Source of the DNA: Siderastrea siderea
Taxonomy: Eukaryota; Cnidaria; Anthozoa; Scleractinia; Rhizangiidae
NCBI GenBank assembly: GCA_964030785.1
Contig: OZ034967.1
Location: 62,898,613 to 62,962,612, forward strand
Reading direction: 5' to 3'
DNA length: 64,000 nt
Shown here: positions 1-8,473 of the stretch, piece after piece
Layout of the letters: each line of letters opens with the position of its first letter
How positions within the stretch are numbered: position 1 is the first letter of the stretch
Program-made: the position numbers and the translations under genes
Notes under the pieces: generated by a model
The model's database searches: none
Seen by the model: only the letters and a program-made list of their open reading frames with translations
Told to the model about the DNA's origin: nothing

Positions 1-1541
1 TCACTATTTACATCGCCTTCTATCTTGTGTAATTTTTTTCATAGCTTAAGTTATTTCAGACGTCCTAATCTTTCGATTTTTTTCCCATTTTTGCAATCCA
101 TCACCAAAACCTATCCTGTGACTTGACCAGAACCCGTTGCGTGACAGACAAATTTAGTTAAATCAGACCATAATAACAGTGCGGTTTCTGAGATGAATGT
201 TGAGATCACTGCAAAGTTATTTAGTTTCTTGAGGGAATTAACACTGGGAGATTTTAAAAATTCATTTGCCATTCGTTAAGGGATGCGAATGTGTTGGCGG
301 AGTCTTTATTCATTAGTTGAAAGTCAATCTGGAGATACCAGGAGATAACGGTCGATTCCACGCGTCAAGATGGCCCTTGGACAGTACACCTAAAACTTGA
401 CAAAACCTGACATTTAGACAAAATCTTATTCAAGGTAAGCTAGATATGACCTTTATCCTGTACTTTTCATCCAAATACCAAAGGACACAAGGAAAAAATT
501 CCAAGTTTTCGGCTATTCGGTCGGAGGCACGCGCCTATTGTTTGTACTGGTTGACAGGTTAATGTTGTGATTATCAGGATTTTGAGAGCGTTTGTACTCG
601 GCGCTGATAAAAAGCCCGAAACTAATTTTTAAACCTGATTTTAGAATGGTATTTCGTCTTTCAAGAATTCTGAATTTCAAGTGATTTGGTGTTTTACCGG
701 GGAGGAAAACTTTCTCTTGAAAAACTGTGCCAAATTGAGAATTCAAAGCAAGCGAATTTTAGTGATTTTCAGCGGCTCGCCATGACCTTGAAAATTAATT
801 CACAGATCTAAAACAGGACTCAATTACTTCCTACACACTTTATAAGCAAACTTCCATGCTTAAAATGGGGGTTTTCTGGGGTGCAAATCAAACAGAGCGA
901 AGTTTACGAGAAGGTATGATACACGTTTATTTCGCGTGTTTACAGGACACGTGTGGCGTAAACATGTTAAATTTTTTTTTCGGGCTTAAAAAAAAAATTT
1001 CAAGAAAAAAATTCCACCACGTTTCTTAGATTGCTATAGGGTATCCGTGGAAAATTTATGAGGGAATTTTATTTTTCATCATGTGCCGCCACTCGCTCGA
1101 TGTTAGTGGACATCCCCTCTTAAGGGGTGGCCATCATGTACTCAAGTAAAAATTCTTCACAAACTCGTTATCAAAATTGGCAACAAGAAACTTGTGCTTG
1201 CAGTGAATAAACTAATGGCTGAGAATAAGGAAACGTGTTCGCCATTTTAAGCAAAGTTGTGCAATTGAGGGGGAGGAAATAAAACGAAAATAACGGGAAC
1301 AAATTAAAAAGAACGCCAACAGAAGCTAAATTGAAACAAACGAAGAATGTGCAAATTTGTACCACACCTTGACTGAAAAACATTTGTCCTAAAATGACGA
1401 AAAAGACTTGTTGAGATATTAACGCTTCGATGGCGAGGTATGGAAGGACGAATACGTACAGCGAGAGTCATTGCATTTAACGTAACAGGATCTGCTCTAA
1501 AACCCTACTGACTAATCACGGAAAATGTCCGTAACCGGGTA
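1..1541. other. Intergenic DNA, no gene recognised
   Basis: No coding exon, RNA gene or clear mobile element was recognised here. Short open frames on either strand (for example minus 513-746 and 1171-1383) have no recognisable domain and low-complexity composition. There is an A/T-run foldback near 970-1015. Confidence 0.5.
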
Positions 1542-1737
1542 ACATGCCTCGACAAAAATAACGTCATGTCTGGAAATAATGTTTGTTTTAATGTATCTTA
1601 AAAAGACAGCCTAAATTAGAATTAATTGGACTTCTTATTGCCATTTATTTTTCAAGTGTGCATTTTTTCTGGCATCATACCTCGATATAAATAACGTTAT
1701 GACAGGGCATAATGTTTGCTTTTCTACCGAGGCATGT
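1542..1737. repeat. Small inverted-repeat element (MITE-like)
   Basis: The ends are ACATGCCTCG (1542-1551) and its complement CGAGGCATGT (1728-1737). Inside, two related direct blocks start with a CTCGA-ATAAATAACGT-like stretch near 1549 and 1681. No target duplication was identified, so class assignment is open. Confidence 0.4.
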
Positions 1738-1859
1738 GCAATTTATACCCACTCTTAAAAGTAACGCGAGCTCTGCTTTTAGAGAGAAATGCTGTAATCA
1801 AAGAGAGCGAAATAAACTATTAGACAACCGTATTGGATGAATTTGGCCAATGATGTGGC

Positions 1860-1887
1860 ATCATCATCATCATCATCATCATCATCA

Positions 1888-1923
<36 letters not shown>

Positions 1924-1951
1924 TGATGATGATGATAATGATGATGATGAT
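1860..1951. repeat. Composite trinucleotide microsatellite (ATC)n-(GAC)n-(GAT)n
   Basis: About ten ATC repeats are followed by about ten GAC repeats and then GAT repeats with one interruption. The ATC and GAT arms are reverse complements, so the tract can fold into a hairpin with the GAC block as loop. It lies about 640 bp upstream of the first deaminase gene. Confidence 0.9.
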
Positions 1952-2292
1952 AGTGGCAGGTTTAATTGAGTCGGTGATGTAAATCAAAGCACGTCTTAAT
2001 TAACTTAAGTATGTGACATATATAAAACCAATATTTCGCTGTTGTATCAAGGGTTGAAGGTTTGAAAGTTGCGAATTTGCGGTTTTGACCATCATTCTCG
2101 GCAGTTTTACGATTTTGAGCGATTTTTCTTTCGGGTGTTTTGGTTTTGATTGAAATTTTGGCCGGTTTTCCGGTTTCTGAAAGACTCCAATGTTCCCCCT
2201 CATGTAGTACTATTTGGGAGAGTTATTTTAATTATCAATTGCACGAGAGCGTCCGGTTTGGCGATGATTTTTTCTAATTTGTTTGACTTGTA

Positions 2293-2584
2293 TGCTTTAA
2301 TAGTAGTTGTTTATTGGTTGAAGATGAAAATCAATGGCGTGATCATATTTATAAAGTAAACATCTGTCACGCCATTGGCAATTCTTGGAAACACCCTGAT
2401 TTTCCGAGAAAAGCCACTTCAGTGTTACCCTTAAAATCGACAAACTGAATTATTTATCACTTTAACTGAACATTTCCTCTTAAAAGTTGCTTGAAGGATA
2501 GTTTTGTCACTTTTTCTTCTAGAAAACGTTCCAAATAGCTTTTAATTCCCTCCGAAACGAATTGCGTTGTCACCATGATTATAT
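2293..2584 (+). repeat. Duplicated promoter/5'UTR block, copy 1
   Basis: This block, from the TTGGTTGAAGATG motif through the start codon region, recurs with high similarity at about 5482-5761 and 8203-8473. Each copy sits directly upstream of a deaminase-fusion gene. It shows that promoter and 5'UTR were duplicated together with the genes. Confidence 0.85.
2348..2356 (+). promoter_or_regulatory. TATA box, deaminase copy 1
   Basis: TTTATAAAG with core TATAAA at 2350-2355 lies about 235 bp upstream of the ATG at 2588. The same ATATTTATAAAGT-AACATCTGTCAC context is kept in front of all three paralogues, which supports function. Transcription would be expected to start about 30 bp downstream. 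Confidence 0.65.
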
Positions 2585-2587
2585 TTG

Positions 2588-4000
2588 ATGTCCGATCGCT
2601 GTGAAACAAATGATAATCAATGCCGGGCAGGAATCATGGCAGAAGCCTTTGATGGCAACAGAATTGCAATATCTGAAGAAGGGAACGTGGCTGTGTTAAA
2701 CAGACGTGAAAACTGCATTGAATTGTACGGCAAAAGAACACTTGATACTGCTGATCCACAATGGATGGCAAGACAGCTTCGTGCAGGATTAACAAGGCCA
2801 TACGACGTGTGTTTTGCGCCTAATGACAATCTTGTTGTCTCAGACACAGGGGATAGCAGTGCGACGATTTTTAACTTGGAAGAAGATCAGAAACAAATCA
2901 ATCACATGTTTATTGGTCACGATTCCAGCGACAAGCTTGTCATACAAGATTTCAAAAGTTTGAACAAGGAACTTACGTCAAGCGTACATTCAACTTTCAA
3001 AACTTTTTGCAACCCCCAAAATATTGTCATTGGCCCTGGACCTTTATCGCAGTTATTTGTTTCATGCAGTACGGAGATAATACTCATCAACATGGACTGG
3101 AATAAGTTTATTCCTACCAGCTATTTTTCAATTTGTTCTACAATGGACTGGTGCTTTGTACAATGTGAAAAGAGTTTAGTGTGTGATAATGTAAGCGCAG
3201 TGCAAGATCACAAGGTAAACCACAAAGTTGGAGGGTTCAATCCTTTAGCGATAACTGAAGCTCAGTTTTGTGGAATGTTCTACCATGTTACAGAAACAAG
3301 CCGCGCTGGATTTGCATGTCGTCAAAGTTCAGAATGCAATGTTGGAAAGCGAGGTGATAAAAAGAAGTTTGCTGAAACGGTGGTTATTTATGTGCGAGTA
3401 ATGGACATAGATGGCCGATTGATATTTCACGCCAGATACGGCAGTTGTTACGAAGGTGCACATGTAAACACAACCCATGCAGAATATTTTATGCTGGTGG
3501 ATAAAGATTTCAGAGAAGCTGTTAGGCTCCTGCGAGATCAGAACGAAGGGAAAATAAGCCTGTACATGAATAAGCAGCCATGTTTTAGATCTACAGGACA
3601 TGGCAAGAAAACGGAACTTAAGGTAAAGGAATGTACACAAGATCTGATCAATTTCTACAACCTTGATTGCTCACCTCACGGCATAAAATTGTCAATCAAT
3701 CTCTGCCAGTTGTACAAAGTAGACATGTTAAGGCTGCCACAAGAACCTTCCCTCGCACGAGATATTACGAATGCTCAGCTAGGCCTGAAAATCGTGCTAT
3801 CATCTGGCATAGAACTGAAAGCTGTGTCACAAGAAAGCTGGAACAAACTTGCTGAATATGCAGACATTGAATTGCCGGAGTACCAAGACAACAACAGACA
3901 AAAGCTGGACCGGCATATTCACAGTGTTCTTTCAGAAATGAGAGGATCTTCTATTGCCCAACTGAATCAATTTACTCAAAATTTTGAAAATTCAAGGTAG
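2588..4000 (+). CDS. NHL-like propeller + AID/APOBEC-like deaminase fusion, copy 1
   Basis: A 470-residue single-exon frame. Residues about 20-210 hold NHL-like strands: a first blade near 22-48, a clear second blade with RPYDVCFAPNDNLVVSD at 70-86, a third near FCNPQNIV, and a fourth near MDWCFVQCEKSLVCDN. The C-terminal half has the cytidine-deaminase zinc signature: H297-A298-E299, then P331-C332, with the second cysteine at C349. After it come a strand/helix stretch (SINLCQLYKV) and GLKIVLSSGIELKAVSQESW, which follow the layout of the AID/APOBEC C-terminus. No signal peptide is visible. The ATG at 2588 was chosen because the frame before it opens only with TTG; an internal ATG at 2636 (GIMAEAF) is an alternative. 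The likely reaction is deamination of cytosine or adenine in nucleic acid, inferred from the motifs; substrate unknown. The deaminase assignment is strong and the AID/APOBEC subfamily is moderate. Confidence 0.82.
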   Translation: MSDRCETNDNQCRAGIMAEAFDGNRIAISEEGNVAVLNRRENCIELYGKRTLDTADPQWMARQLRAGLTRPYDVCFAPNDNLVVSDTGDSSATIFNLEEDQKQINHMFIGHDSSDKLVIQDFKSLNKELTSSVHSTFKTFCNPQNIVIGPGPLSQLFVSCSTEIILINMDWNKFIPTSYFSICSTMDWCFVQCEKSLVCDNVSAVQDHKVNHKVGGFNPLAITEAQFCGMFYHVTETSRAGFACRQSSECNVGKRGDKKKFAETVVIYVRVMDIDGRLIFHARYGSCYEGAHVNTTHAEYFMLVDKDFREAVRLLRDQNEGKISLYMNKQPCFRSTGHGKKTELKVKECTQDLINFYNLDCSPHGIKLSINLCQLYKVDMLRLPQEPSLARDITNAQLGLKIVLSSGIELKAVSQESWNKLAEYADIELPEYQDNNRQKLDRHIHSVLSEMRGSSIAQLNQFTQNFENSR

Positions 4001-5481
4001 TAGTATTGTATTAGCACAATTGACCGTATACCGCTTGCAGCCTTCTGGATTTATGGCTACGAGTTCTTGCCATTTTTACTTTTATACCCCGTTCACAGAC
4101 CGAGCAGTGAAAACTAATACTGAGAGACAGAAACTTGAGGTCAATTTAAGAAAACCCCTCTTACTCCAAATAAATCGAAACAAATGCATGGCCAAAATTC
4201 ATTATTAGTGAATGTTTACAGAAGCAAACTACTGAAACAGAAAATACTGCTTCAGTTCATGATACAACTGCATTTGTTCAGTTGATGAAGTGAGAGGTCA
4301 AAAAACCTTTTCTTGTAATTTCATTATGATAACATAATAGGTCGACGTACAGCAAACGTCAGTCAGCCGAGGTTACATTTGTTATGTACACAGCTATTAA
4401 ATAATGCATCATTGTTATGGATTTTGGTGTAATAGGGTAACTTTCGGTCTTCGACTGAGGATACACCCTCTTGTTCTATGTATAGCTACATGCACAAAAC
4501 TCGGCCGGTGCATCATGCTAGTTTTTAGAAAACAATTTGGTTCAATCATGTGTGATTCAGCTTTAATTTAGCTACTGATGACATTGCTCTCCATTAAAAT
4601 CCCTGATCAACTTTATAGTGCAACGCTAAATTTTGGCGTGCTCCCATTGGTCGAAATCGATCACGTTTTAGGAATTTCAGTTTTTCAGTTCCATTTTAGG
4701 AATAACAGTTGCAAGAGAGCGTCCGCATCGGCGATGATTTTTTTGACTCGTGAATGTGCTTGCGCAATGAACGGCATTAATTAAGTGGACAAATTTCACT
4801 CGATTGGTCGATGGTCTGTAAACTTTTTATTAATTTGATCGGAATTTAATCAAATTCGTCTATCTTTTGTTTTCAAGCTAGGCTGTTAGGTGGTGTCACA
4901 CGCATGCATGCTAGGCTCGAGCCCAAACCAATTTGAAAACCTGCAGATCCGAAGTTCAGGCAGACAGCGCCTAGTCGATTGAGTTATACATGCAATTACG
5001 AAAAGACAAGTGCCAATTTAAGGGAATGAAGGGTATGAATGTGACGTCACAAAATCCAGAGTTTGAAAAACCTTATTTTTTTCTGCCCAATTATTGTTGC
5101 CAAAAACCAATAACAGCATGGGGAGATAACTACGAAACTAAAGGAAAATGTAAACGAAACAGGAAACTTAAATCCCAATTATTGACTCCGAATTTTAAGA
5201 AACAGATTTTGGTACCCGAAAAAATGGTATACCCGGTAGGAAAAAGGATGAAACTGAAAACTGCTAGTACTAAATGGGTTCGAAATTTCGTTATCTAAAG
5301 ACGTTAAGTGTCGATCGCCCACTCAGGGGTCATAAGCATAGCTACTGTTTAAATTTCATGTAAACCTCACTCGCATAACATCTTACTAGTGAACGTCAGT
5401 GGCCTTAAATTCCGCACTCTTTCATTCACGAGTCGCCTCAAAGCCTCTTTGATCCTAAGTTGTTTTGACTTTGTTTTTCTT
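4001..5481. other. Spacer with duplicated 3' flank, copies 1 to 2
   Basis: About 4001-4640 matches the 3' flank of copy 3 (about 9843-10500) and, more weakly, that of copy 2 (about 7246-7560), so the duplicated unit extends well past the stop codon. About 4680-4800 resembles DNA before the promoter blocks (GAGAGCGTCCG-GGCGATGAT). The stretch GCTAAATTTTGGCGTGCTCC near 4625 recurs near 30521, so it is a dispersed repeat. The open frame at 4990-5298 has no recognisable domain. Confidence 0.65.
4169..4174 (+). terminator. Poly(A) signal, deaminase copy 1
   Basis: AATAAA about 170 bp after the stop codon. The same ACTCCAAATAAATCGAAAC context recurs after copy 3, and a changed form (AATAAG) follows copy 2. 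Confidence 0.55.
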
Positions 5482-5515
5482 GGTTGAAGATGGAAATCAA
5501 TAGCGTGATAATATT

Positions 5516-5521
5516 TATAAA
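5516..5521 (+). promoter_or_regulatory. TATA box, deaminase copy 2
   Basis: TATAAA in the same conserved context as copies 1 and 3, 246 bp before the ATG at 5762. It lies inside the duplicated promoter block 5482-5761. Confidence 0.65.
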
Positions 5522-5761
5522 GTCAACATCTGTCACCCTATTTGGCTATTCTTGGAAACACCCGATTTTCCGAGAAAAACCACTTCAGCGTTACTCTTAA
5601 AATCGACAAACTGAATTGTTTGTCTCGTTTAACTGAATCATTTCTCCGAAAAGTTGCTTGAAAGATAGTTTTATCACTTTTTCTTCTAGAAAACGTTCCA
5701 AATAGTGTTCAATTCCCTCTGAAACGAATTGTGTTGTCAGCATGATTATATCTGATGTCTG

Positions 5762-7120
5762 ATGTCGGCAATGGCAGGAATCACGGTAGAAGCATTTGAT
5801 GGCAACAGAATTGCGATATCTGAAGAAGGGAACGTGGCTGTGATAAACAGACAGGAAAACTGCATTGAATTGTATGGGAAAAGAACACTTGGTGGTGGTA
5901 ATCCACAATGGATGGCAAGAAAGCTTAGTCAGGCAGGACTATCAAGGCCATACGACGTGTGTTTTGCTCCTAATAACAATCTTGTTGTCTCAGACGTAGG
6001 GGATAGCAGTGTGAAGATTTTTAACTTGGAAGAAGATCAGAAACAAGTGAATCAGATTGTGATTGGTCACAATTCTTACGACAAGCTGATTGTTCAAGAT
6101 TTACATGGAATGAACATGGTATTTGCCTCTAGACTACTTTCGGATTTCAGAAGATTTCGAAACCCTCAAAACGTCGTCGTCGGTCCGGGACCTTCACCGC
6201 AGTTATTTGTCTCATGCGGTACGGAGATAATCCTCATCAACATGGACTGGAATAAGATAATTCCTATTAGTTACTTTCCAGTTTGTTCGCCAATGGACTG
6301 GTGCTTTGTACAATGTGAAAAGAGTTTGGTGTGTGATAATGGAAGCGCAGTGCAAGATCACAAGGTAAACCACAAAGTTGGAGGGTTCAATCCTTTAGCG
6401 ATAACTAAAGCTCAGTTTTGTGGAATGTTCTACCATGTTACAGAAACAAGCCGTGCTGGATTTGCATGTCTTCAAAGATCGGCATGCAATGTTGGAAAGC
6501 GAGGGGATAAAAAGAAATTTGCTGAAACGGTTGTTATTTATGTGCGCGTCATGAACAAAGATGGCCGATTGATATTTCACGCCAGATACGGCAATTGTTA
6601 CGAGGGTGCACATGAAAACACAACCCATGCAGAATATTTTATGCTGGTGGATAGAGATTTCAGAGGAGCTGTTAGGCTCCTTCGAGATCAGAGGGGAGGG
6701 TACATAAGCCTGTACATGAATAAGCAGCCTTGCTTCAGATCTACAGGACATGGTAAGAAAACGGAACTTAAGGTAAAGGATTGTGCACAAGATCTGATCA
6801 ATTTCTACAAATTTCATTGCCCACTTCACGGCATAAAATTGTCAATCAATCTCTGCCAGTTGTACAAAGTGGACATGTTAAGGTTACCACAAGAACCTTC
6901 CCTCGTACAAGATATTAGGAATGCCCAATTAGGCCTGAAAATAATGCTATCATCTGGCATAGAACTGAATGCTATGTCACAAGAAAGCTGGAAGAAACTT
7001 GCTGAATATGCAGACATTGAATTGCCGGAGTACCAAGACAGCAACAGACAAAAGCTGGACCGGCATATTCACAGTGTTCTTTCAGAAATGAAGAGAACTC
7101 CTAGCCTGTTTCCATGCTAA
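5762..7120 (+). CDS. NHL-like propeller + AID/APOBEC-like deaminase fusion, copy 2
   Basis: A 452-residue single-exon paralogue of the gene at 2588-4000. The N-terminus is shorter (MSAMAGITVEAF) because the DNA that codes for the first dozen residues of copy 1 is missing. The NHL-like strands are intact (RPYDVCFAPNNNLVVSDVG). The zinc set is complete: H289-A290-E291, P323-C324 and C341, with the same 16-residue spacing. The linker between blades 2 and 3 differs most from the other copies (MVFASRLLSDFRRFRNPQN). The last residues (TPSLFPC) differ because the frame stops at an earlier TAA than in copy 1. The intact frame, with many apparently silent differences from its neighbours, argues for a functional gene. 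The subfamily is inferred from motif order only. Confidence 0.82.
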   Translation: MSAMAGITVEAFDGNRIAISEEGNVAVINRQENCIELYGKRTLGGGNPQWMARKLSQAGLSRPYDVCFAPNNNLVVSDVGDSSVKIFNLEEDQKQVNQIVIGHNSYDKLIVQDLHGMNMVFASRLLSDFRRFRNPQNVVVGPGPSPQLFVSCGTEIILINMDWNKIIPISYFPVCSPMDWCFVQCEKSLVCDNGSAVQDHKVNHKVGGFNPLAITKAQFCGMFYHVTETSRAGFACLQRSACNVGKRGDKKKFAETVVIYVRVMNKDGRLIFHARYGNCYEGAHENTTHAEYFMLVDRDFRGAVRLLRDQRGGYISLYMNKQPCFRSTGHGKKTELKVKDCAQDLINFYKFHCPLHGIKLSINLCQLYKVDMLRLPQEPSLVQDIRNAQLGLKIMLSSGIELNAMSQESWKKLAEYADIELPEYQDSNRQKLDRHIHSVLSEMKRTPSLFPC

Positions 7121-7245
7121 ATCGATTTACTCAAAATTTAAAAAAAAAAATCACGGTAGCAGCCAGTGAGCAGCTAATACAATATCGGCCGTGTAACGCT
7201 CTGTCTAGCCTCCCGGGAGACATGGATGGCTCTCGCTAATATGTT

Positions 7246-7560
7246 CACCGTTTATGCCCATTCACACAATAAGCAGTGAAATCTAGGACGGGAACAGAGA
7301 ACCTGAGGTCCTTCACGGCCCTTGACTCCAAATAAGTCGAAACAAGTACCAAATTCATTTTCAGTGAAGGTTTCGGAAACAAACCACTGTGAGTAAAACA
7401 GAGCTGCAGAGGTAAAAAATATATATACAACCACATTTGTTGAGGAAGTGAAAGCTCTTAAGCAATCTTTTTCTTGTGATTTCATTATTATAATATTATG
7501 ATTTTACGTCAGTCAGCCCAACCTCAGTATTTTTGTAAACAGCTATAAAATAACGCATGT
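7246..7560. repeat. Duplicated 3' flank, copy 2
   Basis: The run from TTTATGCCCATTCACAC onward resembles the flanks of copies 1 and 3 (CCCGTTCACAGACC), including an ACTCCAAATAAG in place of the AATAAA signal, and ends near a shared CAGCTATAAAATAACGCAT motif. It is more diverged than the flanks of copies 1 and 3 are from each other. Confidence 0.65.
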
Positions 7561-7654
7561 TATGGACTTCTAGGGCAACAGCTGTTACCGATGTTCGAGG
7601 AGTATCATCAGAGAATATGACCTTTCTGATTATTTTGTTGTTTTTATATCCCTT

Positions 7655-8063
7655 TAAATAACGATTTTGATTTATAGGTTTTAACTTTGATTTACAAAAA
7701 TTCTCTCATTGATTTATTTTGCGTTAGTTTAGATGTCTCAAGTGAGGTTTTGGTTTATAATAGTTTTCCGTTTGATTTCGCAAATAAATTTTGTTTTCGA
7801 AAAATTTTACCCTTTGATTTCGCTTTTTAAACATTTTCTGGTTAATCTATTTTGCAAGATTTTGATTTCGAAAATGAAAATTTGGTTTCCAAAATGAGTC
7901 TTTTGATTTCTCAAATGGGGATTGGATTTCCAAATTAAAAGGAGACCTTTGATTTCTCAAAAAGAGTTTTGATTTCCAAACTGGGACTTTTAATTTATCA
8001 CATGGGGTTTTGATTTCCAAACGCAACTATTGATTTATCAAATGGAGTTTTGATATTCAAAAT
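7655..8063. repeat. Degenerate tandem repeat, unit about TTTTGATTTC(N)nAAATGGGG
   Basis: At least fifteen imperfect copies of a motif alternating TTTGATTTC/TTTGATTTA/TTTGATTTCC with an A-rich then G-rich half occur at about 20-27 bp spacing. The best preserved copies are at 7900-8050. It abuts the motif cluster upstream of deaminase copy 3. Confidence 0.65.
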
Positions 8064-8119
8064 GACGTGACTGACGTCTCCACGTGACAGCCAATCATAG
8101 CCAGTCGTAGTGATATAAA
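8063..8119 (+). promoter_or_regulatory. CRE/E-box/CCAAT cluster upstream of copy 3
   Basis: In 57 bp there are TGACGTGA (8063-8070), TGACGTCT (8072-8079), CACGTGAC (8081-8088), CCAAT (8091-8095) and a second TATA-like GATATAAATGG near 8111-8121. These match bZIP, bHLH/USF and NF-Y type sites. They lie about 130-190 bp before the conserved TATA box of copy 3 and were not found before copies 1 and 2, so copy 3 may have an extra promoter. This is sequence matching only. Confidence 0.4.
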
Positions 8120-8246
8120 TGGAAGGCACTTCAAACTGCAGAACACTGATGAGGTTTGGCGATCATTTTTTTAAAAGTTGGTTTGACTTGCATGCTTTAA
8201 CAGTTGTTTATTGGTTGAAGATGGAACTCAATAGCGTCGTCATATT

Positions 8247-8252
8247 TATAAA
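8247..8252 (+). promoter_or_regulatory. TATA box, deaminase copy 3
   Basis: TATAAA in the conserved ATATTTATAAAGTCAACATC context, 227 bp before the ATG at 8474, inside the duplicated block 8203-8473. Confidence 0.65.
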
Positions 8253-8473
8253 GTCAACATCTGTCACGCCATTTGGCTATTCTTGGAAACACCGTGATTT
8301 TCCGAGAAAAGCCACTTCGGCGTTACCCTTAAAATCGACAAACTGAATTATCACTTGAACTGAAAGTTTCCTCTTAAGAGTTGCTTGAAAGATCACCTTT
8401 TCTTCTAGAAAAAGTTCCAAATAGCGTTCAATTCCCTCTAAAACGATTTGTGTTGTCACCATAATTATACTTG

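Noticed and set aside
2585..2587. TTG start for deaminase copies 1 and 3 (also 8471)
   Set aside because: The extended frames start with TTG directly before an ATG; in a eukaryote the ATG at 2588 or 8474 is the plausible start.
6395..6829. 144-residue minus-strand frame inside deaminase copy 2
   Set aside because: It is the antisense shadow of a conserved coding region. Similar shadows occur in copies 1 and 3 and have no domain.
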